In this document: positions 56,108 to 64,000 of the stretch, one piece after another | Position numbering within the stretch: the stretch's first letter is position 1 | How the letters are laid out: every line of letters begins with the position of its first letter | Assembly: GCF_013394595.1 (NCBI RefSeq) | Contig: NZ_CP053348.1 | Span: 310,001 to 374,000 of the forward strand | DNA: 64,000 nucleotides | Origin: Winogradskyella forsetii | Lineage (GTDB): Bacteria; Bacteroidota; Bacteroidia; Flavobacteriales; Flavobacteriaceae | Direction: 5' to 3' | Made by a program: the position numbers and the translations under genes | The notes under the pieces: generated by a model | Databases searched by the model: none | Told to the model about the DNA's origin: nothing | What the model saw: only the letters and a program-made list of their open reading frames with translations

Positions 56108-57904
56108 TTACTCAACAGTAATTGTTAAGTTTCCAGTATCAACTGTAAGTGTATAAGTTCCTGGTGTACCATCAAAATAGAAATTACTATCGCCATCCAT
56201 GGCATTAATTAAATCTGAATCAATAGTATAGCCATTGCCTTCATAAGTTGGATAATTTGTTCCTGAATCCCAATCACTATTTACTGAAAAGAATCTAAAG
56301 GCATCATTAGTTAATGCGACTTGCCCAGAATAAATTCCTGCTCCAGTACATGGTAAAGCTACAGGAGTATCCCATGACCAGCCTGCATCTACAACACCAG
56401 CTCCAACTAACCATAATTGCTCAAATTCGCATTCTAGCTCTTCTGGACCTAGAGTTATTGTTTTATTGATATCATCTACAGTCAAGAAATAAGTTCCTGG
56501 TGTACCATTGAAATAGAAATTACTATCACCATCCATAGCATTATTAAAGTTGCTATCAATAGTATAACCATTTCCTTCGTATGTTGGATAATTAGTCCCA
56601 GTATCCCAATCATTATTAACTGAGAAGAATCTGAAAGCATCATTTGTTAAAGCAACATTTCCTGAGTAGGTTCCATTACCTGTACAAGGTAATGCTACTG
56701 GAGTATCCCATGCCCATCCAGCATCAACAATACCAGCGCCAACTAGCCATAGTTGATCAAAATTACAATTTGGACCAACAACAGGAGGCCCTAATGTAAT
56801 CGTTTTATCCGCTGTATTAATTTGTATAAAATATTGTCCTGGTGTTCCAGTAAATTGGAAGTTGCTGTCACCATCCATAGCATTAACTAATTCGGTGTCA
56901 ATCGTATATCCAACGGCTTCGTAGTAAGGGTAGTTCAAACCTGAATCCCAATCTGATGCTACGGTAAAGAATCGAAATGCATCGTTAATTAAATTAATAT
57001 TTCCCGAATAGGTATTACCTTGTAAAGGTAACTCAACAGGAGTTGTCCAATCCCAGCCTGCATCTACAGCACCAGCACCAACTACGTATAATATTGGAGC
57101 TAGTTCTACACTGAAAGGCGTAGCGGTAATGGTAACAACATCAGAGAAGCGTTCCATATTTCCTGCAGTCATTTCTATGGTTGCTTTAACTCTAATATCT
57201 AAACTTCCTGCTTCTTCTGCAGTTAGACCAGCATTCAAAACAAGCTCGTTAAAAGCTTCATGAGAACTAGAAAATGACATGCCGTCAGTACTTTCTGTTA
57301 TGGCACTAGCAAAATCTGTTCCTGCTTGTGCAAATTGCACTTCGTAATTAACAGTTACAGAGCTATTAGCTCCAAAGTCTGGATCATCCCAAGAAATTGC
57401 AATGGCTTCTTCTTCTGGAGTAGTTTCGAGCAGCACAAGTTCGAATGTATTATCAGGACTTGTAATTACCGGTGGAGCTTCTGAATACGAAGAAACGCTA
57501 AAGCTAACACTATTAGAAGAGTTGGCTCCTGCAGTTACTCTTATATATACTGCAAAAGGTTCAAAGGCATCACCTCCTGCACCTAAGACAATATTGTTGA
57601 ATTCAGCTACTGACATCGTAAAACTATCTGTAGTAGAAGAACCAATTACCGTAGATGAATCAAATTCGCTATCTGATGATAATTCGATCATATAGCTATC
57701 TCCGGAAGATAACTGATCTTCCCACACAATTGTAAATGCCGGATTATTAGGCAAATTGTAATTTAAATTGATGTTAGAAGCCGTAGGTTCTAAAAGTTTA
57801 AATGAAGCATCTGGCTCTGTAAGTACGAGACCGTCGTCAGTATCGCACGCCGTGAAAACCAGGAATAAACTTAGTATAAGCGTAGTGATTTTATTAATTT
57901 TCAT
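56108..57904 (-). CDS. SusF-like surface starch-binding lipoprotein with three tandem modules
   Basis: A 598-residue lipoprotein (ILSLFLVFTACDTDDG). Two SusE-type Ig-like domains (about 30-260; NPAFTIVWEDQLSSGDSYMI) are followed by three nearly identical modules of about 105 residues (about 270-375, 385-490, 493-598). Each contains GAGxVDAGWxWDTPVxLP, FRFF and DGDSNF. The repeated Trp and aromatic pattern fits starch-binding modules like those of SusE/SusF. It would hold alpha-glucan at the cell surface for the SusC/D transporter. It starts 11 bases after the SusE-like stop. Modules 2 and 3 are more alike than either is to module 1, suggesting recent duplication. Confidence 0.9.
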   Translation of the reverse strand: MKINKITTLILSLFLVFTACDTDDGLVLTEPDASFKLLEPTASNINLNYNLPNNPAFTIVWEDQLSSGDSYMIELSSDSEFDSSTVIGSSTTDSFTMSVAEFNNIVLGAGGDAFEPFAVYIRVTAGANSSNSVSFSVSSYSEAPPVITSPDNTFELVLLETTPEEEAIAISWDDPDFGANSSVTVNYEVQFAQAGTDFASAITESTDGMSFSSSHEAFNELVLNAGLTAEEAGSLDIRVKATIEMTAGNMERFSDVVTITATPFSVELAPILYVVGAGAVDAGWDWTTPVELPLQGNTYSGNINLINDAFRFFTVASDWDSGLNYPYYEAVGYTIDTELVNAMDGDSNFQFTGTPGQYFIQINTADKTITLGPPVVGPNCNFDQLWLVGAGIVDAGWAWDTPVALPCTGNGTYSGNVALTNDAFRFFSVNNDWDTGTNYPTYEGNGYTIDSNFNNAMDGDSNFYFNGTPGTYFLTVDDINKTITLGPEELECEFEQLWLVGAGVVDAGWSWDTPVALPCTGAGIYSGQVALTNDAFRFFSVNSDWDSGTNYPTYEGNGYTIDSDLINAMDGDSNFYFDGTPGTYTLTVDTGNLTITVE

Positions 57905-57915
57905 AGTGTTTCTTT

Positions 57916-59046
57916 TTATAAGTTAAGTGGGATCATTATATAATCTCCAGTTAAGTCGTTAAACCAAACCTCATAGTCATCTTGAACAATCACTGGAATT
58001 GGTCCTCCACCTTCAGTAGCTACACCAGAAAAGGATGTACTTCCTCCCCAAGTTGCTCCTGTATTAGTTGTAAATTGAACATCACCAGAACCAAGATTTA
58101 TACTATTGATATACCATAAATGGCTATCAAATGTGGATTGTGTAAAATCGGTATCTGTTCCAGCGGCACTTCCTTGAAGCGTTATACTTGTATAATCAGT
58201 AGCGCCAGAAGCATCATAAGGAACCGTTGTATAGGTGTTAGATGAAAAATTGATAGTAAACGTATAATAGCCATTATCTGGAACTCCGAAACGTCCAGGA
58301 TCACTATCCTGAGTACCAGGATTTCCAGCAATCTCACCAGATTCGACAATGTCGTCACTGCCTTCGTCAGCTGCAGTTCCCCATTGTGGCTGCCATTGTC
58401 CTCTTTCTTCTAAAACTTTAAATCTTCCATCTTCATTACCTCCACCACCTTTGGTAAAGTAGCCAGTATAGGTGTAAAGATTTTCATTGCCTACATCTCT
58501 AAATAATGGTGGGTTATCATTGTTATTGTTCCAATCTGCAGAAGTACCATTTCCAACTAAATAATAGTCTTTAAAGTCATAACTAAATGAAGGGGTTACC
58601 AAAAAATTAATAATGTTGGAGGTAACTGCCAATTCATCCTGAACACCTAAAGATGCAATGACACGCGCATATACTGTGTTTTCTTGTAATGGAGGTAAAC
58701 CTATTGCACTTGTCGCAGTGTTTAATGCAGCCATCGACATTGATATAGAGCTTACACCTACAGCACTCGCTACGTCTGAAGATTCAGTAAATTCTTGATT
58801 GCTTGAAAATTGTACCGTGTAATTTTCTACTACGGCTTGGTTATAATTAGCATTGTTCCAATTAAAGGTAATAGCCGGATTGCTCAAATTGCCACCATCA
58901 ACAACAATTTGAGAAATTGGCAATTCTTCTAAAAGAATAGGCGTTGATTCAGTTGCATAAAATTCAGGATCATCCTCACACGACATAGTGAAGGTAAGTG
59001 CTCCTAAAGCCAGCAAAACATATTTTATATTTTTTATAAACTTCAT
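57916..59046 (-). CDS. SusE-like outer-membrane starch-binding lipoprotein
   Basis: A 376-residue lipoprotein (VLLALGALTFTMSCEDDPEF). The N-terminal SusE domain (about 35-160) includes PAITFNWNNANYNQAVVENY. One C-terminal binding module follows (FKDYYLVGNGTSADWNNNND, NGYYTFTINFSSNTYTTVP), and a last part ends YEVWFNDLTGDYIMIPL. It occupies the SusE position, 11 bases after the SusD stop. It would contribute to alpha-glucan binding on the surface, and is not required for enzymatic action. Confidence 0.9.
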   Translation of the reverse strand: MKFIKNIKYVLLALGALTFTMSCEDDPEFYATESTPILLEELPISQIVVDGGNLSNPAITFNWNNANYNQAVVENYTVQFSSNQEFTESSDVASAVGVSSISMSMAALNTATSAIGLPPLQENTVYARVIASLGVQDELAVTSNIINFLVTPSFSYDFKDYYLVGNGTSADWNNNNDNPPLFRDVGNENLYTYTGYFTKGGGGNEDGRFKVLEERGQWQPQWGTAADEGSDDIVESGEIAGNPGTQDSDPGRFGVPDNGYYTFTINFSSNTYTTVPYDASGATDYTSITLQGSAAGTDTDFTQSTFDSHLWYINSINLGSGDVQFTTNTGATWGGSTSFSGVATEGGGPIPVIVQDDYEVWFNDLTGDYIMIPLNL

Positions 59047-59057
59047 AATATAGTCTT

Positions 59058-60698
59058 TTAATATCCTGTGTTTTGTTCTAAATTGGTGTTAATCCCTAAA
59101 TCCGTAGAAGGTATGGGCATTACATCTCTAAATGATTCAGTGGTGGTTCCTTGTTGCACACCACCTTTCCATTGCCAAATTCCGTTACTTGAAAATTGAT
59201 TGAATCGTATTAAATCTGTTCTTCTATGGCATTCCCAATACAATTCTCTAGAACGTTCACTAAGGATAAAATCTAAATCCATATCGGCGGCACTTATATC
59301 ACCACTATTATCTCCATAAGCACGTTCTCTAAGTTCATTGATATAACCGACAGCAGTATTCATATCACCACCGCCATCTTGTAAAACAGCTTCGGCATAC
59401 ATTAAATAAACATCGGCAAGTCTAAACATCGGAAAATCAATATCAGTATGATCACCTGATGTATCTGATCCTGGATTTCCACTCACATCAACATTTCTGT
59501 ATTTAGATACAGCATAGCCATCAGTAAATGTTGAAACCGAACTGATATTTTTAGTTTGACCTTCTGTAAAAAATAAGGCACGTCCATCTGCAGAATTTTC
59601 CTCACCTGGAAACTGCTCTACAAATGTAGGTGTTGTTCTTACTCCAGCCCATCCGCCGTTAATTCCAAAATTTGTGGGGTCCATTGCGCCACCTACAGGT
59701 GCATGGGTTATAAAGGTCATTCCACCAAAAACTTGCGTTCTCAGACCATCGTAAGGTATTGTAAATATTACTTCATCTTGAGCACCATTAGTATTATTAT
59801 CTGCTAAGAAGGAATAATAATAAGGTATATTTGGAATTGAGTAACCTGCTCCTATAATATTAGTTGTGTAAGTAATAACATCGGTATAACGTGGTGTGCC
59901 AGTATATACTTCAGCATTAAGATATAATTTAGCCAATAGCATCCAAGCTGCAGCTCTATCTGCTCTGCCATAGTATTCTACAGGGTCGGCATTTGGCTCT
60001 GCTAAATCATCTAAAATCTCCAATAGTTCGGATTCTACATAATTAAATAAATCTGCTCTTTGAATCTGAGGCGGTAAGAATGCTCCAACAGGATCATTTT
60101 CAGTTATAAACGGCGGATTCTCATACAGGTCTAAAGCATGCCAATACGTCAAGGCTCTCATAAAACGTACTTCTGCTCTATACGTTTGGATTTCTGCTCT
60201 TAAATCACCAGTAACGCCTCTTCCGTCCAGTTTGGTGTCGGTAGTTTGACGTAAAAACTCATTGGTTAAAGCCACTTGATACATCAAACGGCTATACATG
60301 GTTCTGATAAATTCATTACCAGACGTCCAAACTTGTGCATGTAAGTCTTGTATGGTACCATCATTCCAAGCAATAAGTGCTTCATCCGTGGTTAGTTCTT
60401 GCATTTTCCAATACAATCTTAAGTAATTGGAAAATCCTTCATCTAGACCCTGTAAATCTGCTGATCCTGCAGGACCTTCTTGTCCACTCAATGAAATTCC
60501 AGCATAAATCTTTGCTAAAAATTGCTGATAGGAGTCTGGGTCTTCAAAAGCTGCTTCGCCAGTGAGACGACTGTCTTCGGGTTGTAAGTCTAGTCGTTCT
60601 TCACACGATTGCACAAATAGTGCAAGGGTAAAGACAACAAGAATACCTTTAATTGTTCTTAACATCATAGCTTTGTTATTTATATATTTAGTTTTCAT
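59058..60698 (-). CDS. SusD-family lipoprotein (alpha-glucan locus)
   Basis: A 546-residue SusD/RagB protein. The lipoprotein signal is best read from the internal MMLRTIKGILVVFTLALFVQ then SCEERLD; ATG 60698, 5 bases after the SusC stop, adds ten residues and either start is possible. RAEVRFMRALTYWHALDLYE, AAWMLLAKLYLNAEVYTG and ILSERSRELYWECHRRTDLI are family hallmarks, and the end TNLEQNTGY is typical. Length and motifs resemble the starch-type SusD group. It pairs with the SusC at 60704 to bind malto-oligosaccharides. Confidence 0.95.
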   Translation of the reverse strand: MKTKYINNKAMMLRTIKGILVVFTLALFVQSCEERLDLQPEDSRLTGEAAFEDPDSYQQFLAKIYAGISLSGQEGPAGSADLQGLDEGFSNYLRLYWKMQELTTDEALIAWNDGTIQDLHAQVWTSGNEFIRTMYSRLMYQVALTNEFLRQTTDTKLDGRGVTGDLRAEIQTYRAEVRFMRALTYWHALDLYENPPFITENDPVGAFLPPQIQRADLFNYVESELLEILDDLAEPNADPVEYYGRADRAAAWMLLAKLYLNAEVYTGTPRYTDVITYTTNIIGAGYSIPNIPYYYSFLADNNTNGAQDEVIFTIPYDGLRTQVFGGMTFITHAPVGGAMDPTNFGINGGWAGVRTTPTFVEQFPGEENSADGRALFFTEGQTKNISSVSTFTDGYAVSKYRNVDVSGNPGSDTSGDHTDIDFPMFRLADVYLMYAEAVLQDGGGDMNTAVGYINELRERAYGDNSGDISAADMDLDFILSERSRELYWECHRRTDLIRFNQFSSNGIWQWKGGVQQGTTTESFRDVMPIPSTDLGINTNLEQNTGY

Positions 60699-60703
60699 AT
60701 TTT

Positions 60704-63604
60704 TTAGAACGTAAAGTTTAAGCCTAAAACAACATCTCTTGTTCTAGGATAAAAGTTGTTTTCAATTCCATTCGAAATTTCTGGATCTAAGCCATCGTAT
60801 TTTGTGATTACAAATAGATTCGATGCCGTCAGTGATGCTCTCAAGGTGATTTTTTCAAACGGAATAGTATAACCAAGTGAGACATTATCCAATCTTACAA
60901 AATCGGCACGTTGGATATAATAATCCGAAAATAAATTTTGGTTGGTAAAGCCTGTATCCAAATAGTTGGCATGGGCATTAGCCTGATAACCTGGTTGATT
61001 TACAACTGCATTAATGTTTCCACGATCAGAAGCACTATTATTGTAAACATAGTTACCAAAACTACCTCTAAAAGTAAAATTCAAATCGAATTTTTTATAA
61101 TTAAAATTATTTGTGAAACCAATAAATGCGTCTGGTGTTGCTTTTTTATAAGGTTGTCTATCCGCTTCTGTAATTTGATTATCTCCATTGACATCTACGT
61201 AAGAACCTTCGATAGGGTTTCCTTCACTATCATAAACTTGGCGGAAAACGAAGAAAGTCGATGGGTCATAACCAGGTTTGAAAATTTGTATTTGATTTCC
61301 GACACCACCACTAATGCCGCCAGTAGGTATAAAATAATCAGGGTCATCATTTAAACTAAGAGATGTAATTTCTTGTTGTTGAAGGGTAATATTAAAATTA
61401 GTATCCCATCCAAAATTTTCTTTTTGATAAATAACACCGTTTAAACTTACCTCTAAACCTCTACTTGTAACAGCACCTACGTTGGTTAAAAGTATATCTG
61501 TTAGGTTAGCTCCTGCAGGTACTGGAACCCGAGATAATAAATCTTCGGTCTCTCTATAATAACCATCAATAGTACCATTAAGCCTATTGTTGAAAAAGCC
61601 AAAATCTAAAGCCACGTTATATTGTGTGGTTTCTTCCCATTTCAAATTCTCATCAAACCCTTGAGGACGTAATGTTGAGATAAAAATTGGTTCACCGGTT
61701 GATGTAGAACCGATTTGTATGTTCGCAGCGTTATTTCTAGAAGGCGTATAAATTCCTAAGTATCCGTAATTAGAACCTATTTCCTGTTGGCCTGTAACTC
61801 CCCAACCAGCTCTAAGTTTTAAATTAGAAAAGAAAGAATCCTCTAAAAAACTCTCATTCATCAATTTCCAACCCACAGAAACTCCCGGGAAATAACCTAC
61901 ACGATTATCTTCACTGAAACGAGAAGAGCCGTCTCTTCTGAAACTTGCAGAAATTAAATATTTATCGGCAATATCAAAACTCGCTCTTGCAAAATAAGAC
62001 TCTAAAGCATTTCGGTTAATATCGGTTTGCGTGATGTTTGTATTTGTAGTTCTATCAAAAAAGCCTTCGATATAAAACTCCTGAAAGGCATGTCCTGCAG
62101 TTAGATCGATTTTTGTATTAATCGATTCGATATCTTTCTTATAATTTAAGTAGAAATCTAAAGACGTGTTTCTATTTAAACCATTAGAGACTTCATCAGT
62201 AGGGAATCCTCCAGCATTGTTTGGATTAGCTGCAATGAATTTGAAACCATCATTTTCTGCGTAATCTATACCAGCGTTTAAGTTAAACGTTAAATCTTTT
62301 AAAAACCAAAACTTATAATCGATATTAAAGTTAGATATAACACGTTTAATCGTTTGCCGATCTTCATAATTCTCTAGTAAAAATAATGGATTCACGGGTG
62401 CTAAATTCGCACTTGTACCATATTGTGTGTAATCACCATTCTCATCCCTAACAGGTTGTGTGGGATCAAATGAGATTGCCGCACCAATAGCACCAGCATC
62501 TCTTTTATATGAATATTCATCTTGAATAGCTTTACCAACGAAAGTTAGTTTTAAATCATTGTCCAAAAGTCTTTGTACATAAGATACATTCAAACCATTT
62601 CTTTCATATAAATCCTCAAGTGCACCCTCTTGCGAAGCATGATTAAAATTGATGCGGTAATTTGAATTTTCAAAACCTTTAGATACAGTTACGTTATGGA
62701 TTGCACCAACACCAGTGGAATAAATTTCATCCTGCCAGTTAGTACTAGCGTTTCCAAGTGTGGAAGAATCAAAATTTGGATTAGAGGCTAAATCTCTATA
62801 TTCTTCGCCACTTAAGACATCAACCGTATTTGCAACACGCCTTGTTGACACTTGTAAACCATACTCAATTTTTAGTGGCTGGTTTACAGAACCTTTTTTA
62901 GTTGTAATTAAGATAACACCGTTTGAGGCTCTTGAGCCATATATGGCCGTTGCAGAGGCATCTTTAAGAACTACGAAGTCCTCAATATCAGCTGGATTAA
63001 TGGCATTCAAAGCATTTGCACTTCCTTGAGCACCTCCCCTTTGATCAATAGGCAAGCCATCAATAACAATAAGAGGGTCGTTTGTGGCAGATAAAGAAGC
63101 GCCACCACGAATTCTAATTTCACCACCCTCACCTGCAGCACCACCATTTGATGTAACACGCACACCAGCGGCTTTACCTGAAATAAGTTGTTGAGGCGCT
63201 ACAATAGCACCACGGTTAAATTCTTCATCACCTACTTTTTCAACGGCACCCGTTGCATCTTGTTTGGTAGTTGATCCATAACCAATCAATACCACCTCAT
63301 CCAATTGAGCAGCATCCTCTTCAATAGCAACATCAATAGTTGATTGCCCAGTAAATTCAATCTCTTTCGTGGTATAGCCAACATAAGAAAATACAAGAAT
63401 TTCACCTTCACTAATTTCTATGGAATAATTACCATCAAAATCTGTTGAGGCGCCTCTGGAAGTACCTTTAATAATAACGTTTACACCTGGTAAAGGCATC
63501 GCATTTGCTTTATCTGTAACAGTACCTGTGGCAGTAGACTGGGCCATCAAGGTTGCTGGTAGCATAATGAGACAGAATAGTAAAGCATTTAAAACTGTTT
63601 TCAT
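60704..63604 (-). CDS. SusC-family TonB-dependent transporter (alpha-glucan locus)
   Basis: A 966-residue outer-membrane receptor. The signal peptide (LLFCLIMLPATLMAQ) is followed by the carboxypeptidase-like domain (GTVTDKANAMPLPGVNVIIK), the TonB/plug region (VVLIGYGSTTKQDATGAVEK), the SusC signature DASATAIYGSRASNGVILIT and the barrel ending RDVVLGLNFTF. It imports malto-oligosaccharides with SusD. First gene of an operon that also contains the SusE-like, SusF-like and GH13 genes. A perfect LacI-type palindrome lies about 110 bases upstream, shared with the divergent regulator. Confidence 0.96.
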   Translation of the reverse strand: MKTVLNALLFCLIMLPATLMAQSTATGTVTDKANAMPLPGVNVIIKGTSRGASTDFDGNYSIEISEGEILVFSYVGYTTKEIEFTGQSTIDVAIEEDAAQLDEVVLIGYGSTTKQDATGAVEKVGDEEFNRGAIVAPQQLISGKAAGVRVTSNGGAAGEGGEIRIRGGASLSATNDPLIVIDGLPIDQRGGAQGSANALNAINPADIEDFVVLKDASATAIYGSRASNGVILITTKKGSVNQPLKIEYGLQVSTRRVANTVDVLSGEEYRDLASNPNFDSSTLGNASTNWQDEIYSTGVGAIHNVTVSKGFENSNYRINFNHASQEGALEDLYERNGLNVSYVQRLLDNDLKLTFVGKAIQDEYSYKRDAGAIGAAISFDPTQPVRDENGDYTQYGTSANLAPVNPLFLLENYEDRQTIKRVISNFNIDYKFWFLKDLTFNLNAGIDYAENDGFKFIAANPNNAGGFPTDEVSNGLNRNTSLDFYLNYKKDIESINTKIDLTAGHAFQEFYIEGFFDRTTNTNITQTDINRNALESYFARASFDIADKYLISASFRRDGSSRFSEDNRVGYFPGVSVGWKLMNESFLEDSFFSNLKLRAGWGVTGQQEIGSNYGYLGIYTPSRNNAANIQIGSTSTGEPIFISTLRPQGFDENLKWEETTQYNVALDFGFFNNRLNGTIDGYYRETEDLLSRVPVPAGANLTDILLTNVGAVTSRGLEVSLNGVIYQKENFGWDTNFNITLQQQEITSLSLNDDPDYFIPTGGISGGVGNQIQIFKPGYDPSTFFVFRQVYDSEGNPIEGSYVDVNGDNQITEADRQPYKKATPDAFIGFTNNFNYKKFDLNFTFRGSFGNYVYNNSASDRGNINAVVNQPGYQANAHANYLDTGFTNQNLFSDYYIQRADFVRLDNVSLGYTIPFEKITLRASLTASNLFVITKYDGLDPEISNGIENNFYPRTRDVVLGLNFTF

Positions 63605-63875
63605 ACAATGTTTTTAAGTTAATTACTTAGTTTATTGATTTATATTTTCACTTCTCGGGATAAATCTATGTAAATTTAATGTGATTCGAATGTTAAATTA
63701 CATGACGAAAGTCACGAAAACGTTTTCGTGTTAAAAACTTTTTCGATTTTATGAAGATTGGTAGTGAAATAATGAAAAACTGAGCTTTTTTCAATAAATA
63801 TATAGAAAAATTATCAAGTCGGAAATAGCGAAACTAAATTTTAACTTATCTTCGTCCGATTTTAAGTTAAAAAAA
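63605..63875. other. Divergent control region of the alpha-glucan locus
   Basis: About 270 bases between susC (minus) and a LacI-type regulator (plus). It contains the perfect palindrome at 63713-63730. On the minus strand TTCG of the operator is followed after 19 bases by TAACATTC, a weak TAnnTTTG-like box. Confidence 0.6.
63713..63730. promoter_or_regulatory. Perfect 18-base LacI-type operator of the alpha-glucan locus
   Basis: CACGAAAACGTTTTCGTG is a perfect palindrome with a central CG, the usual form of a LacI-family operator. It differs from the xylan-locus operator and lies between susC and the adjacent LacI-type gene, so autoregulation and control of susC are both likely. Confidence 0.75.
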
Positions 63876-64000
63876 ATGAAGCGAAAAATAACCTTAAAAC
63901 AAATAGCTAGAGAATTAGATGTGTCTATTTCTACGGTATCAAAAGCCTTAAAAAACAGCAAAGAAATTAGTGCTGATACCATTCAAAAAGTTCAAGCATT
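63876..64000 (+). CDS. LacI-family regulator, N-terminal part (3' end outside window)
   Basis: The visible 41 residues are a LacI DNA-binding domain: MKRKITLKQIARELDVSIST is the helix-turn-helix and VSKALKNSKEISADTIQKVQ the third helix and beyond. The effector domain lies outside the window. It is divergent from the alpha-glucan susC and separated by a perfect operator, so I infer that it controls this locus, probably in response to a malto-oligosaccharide. Confidence 0.88.
   Translation, partial: MKRKITLKQIARELDVSISTVSKALKNSKEISADTIQKVQA

Overview
This is an AT-rich, densely coding Bacteroidota chromosome segment, most likely from a marine or environmental flavobacterium. The signs are two SusC/SusD pairs, lipoprotein signals with acidic residues just after the Cys (CSSDD, CEDDP), a type IX secretion C-terminal sorting domain, TAnnTTTG-type promoter elements and few Shine-Dalgarno sequences. 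I see no rRNA, tRNA, CRISPR array or insertion sequence.

The window holds one very large xylan utilisation region (about 1-52.6 kb) and one alpha-glucan (starch/glycogen-like) utilisation locus (53.1 kb to the end, cut off).

Layout. 1-7.4 kb: plus-strand run of a truncated GH3, GH43, GH97, GH43 and GH43. 7.4-8.1 kb: a decayed SGNH acetyl-esterase pseudogene. 8.1-11.5 kb: minus-strand trio of aldo/keto reductase, sialate-esterase-like acetyl esterase and a vanadium-haloperoxidase/PAP2-like lipoprotein. 11.9-14.8 kb: plus-strand surface lipoproteins, a GH10 xylanase and a GH30 glucuronoxylanase. 15.0-15.4 kb: a degraded FG-GAP/ASPIC pseudogene. 15.4-26.0 kb: minus-strand SusC, SusD, an IPT/CBM surface glycan-binding protein and a giant FG-GAP lipoprotein. 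26.4-35.2 kb: minus-strand GH67, GH115, GH10, GPH symporter and cytoplasmic GH43. 35.4-41.1 kb: divergent plus-strand GH3, CE20-like acetyl esterase and DUF1593 protein. 41.1-42.2 kb: LacI-type regulator. 42.4-52.6 kb: DUF255 thioredoxin-like protein, two more FG-GAP/ASPIC proteins, an SMP-30-like lactonase and a third GH10. 53.2-64.0 kb: SusC, SusD, SusE-like, SusF-like and GH13 amylase, with a divergent LacI-type regulator truncated by the window end.

How it works together (inference from families). Surface GH10 and GH30 enzymes cut glucuronoxylan. The SusC/D pair with the CBM protein captures and imports the pieces. Periplasmic acetyl esterases, GH67, GH115, GH43 and GH3 remove acetyl, methylglucuronate, arabinose and xylose. 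The GPH symporter carries small xylo-oligosaccharides into the cytoplasm for the signal-less GH43.

The most interesting signals are three. (1) A shared LacI-type operator of form CAACCGRTTG occurs in front of at least five xylan transcription units, usually with its GTTG end placed as the -33 promoter element 18-20 bases from a TAnnTTTG-like box. (2) A family of very large FG-GAP/ASPIC lipoproteins (two intact paralogues, a TPR-bearing relative and one pseudogene) is embedded in the xylan region, and one member carries the operator. (3) There are two decayed genes and one unexplained coding remnant.
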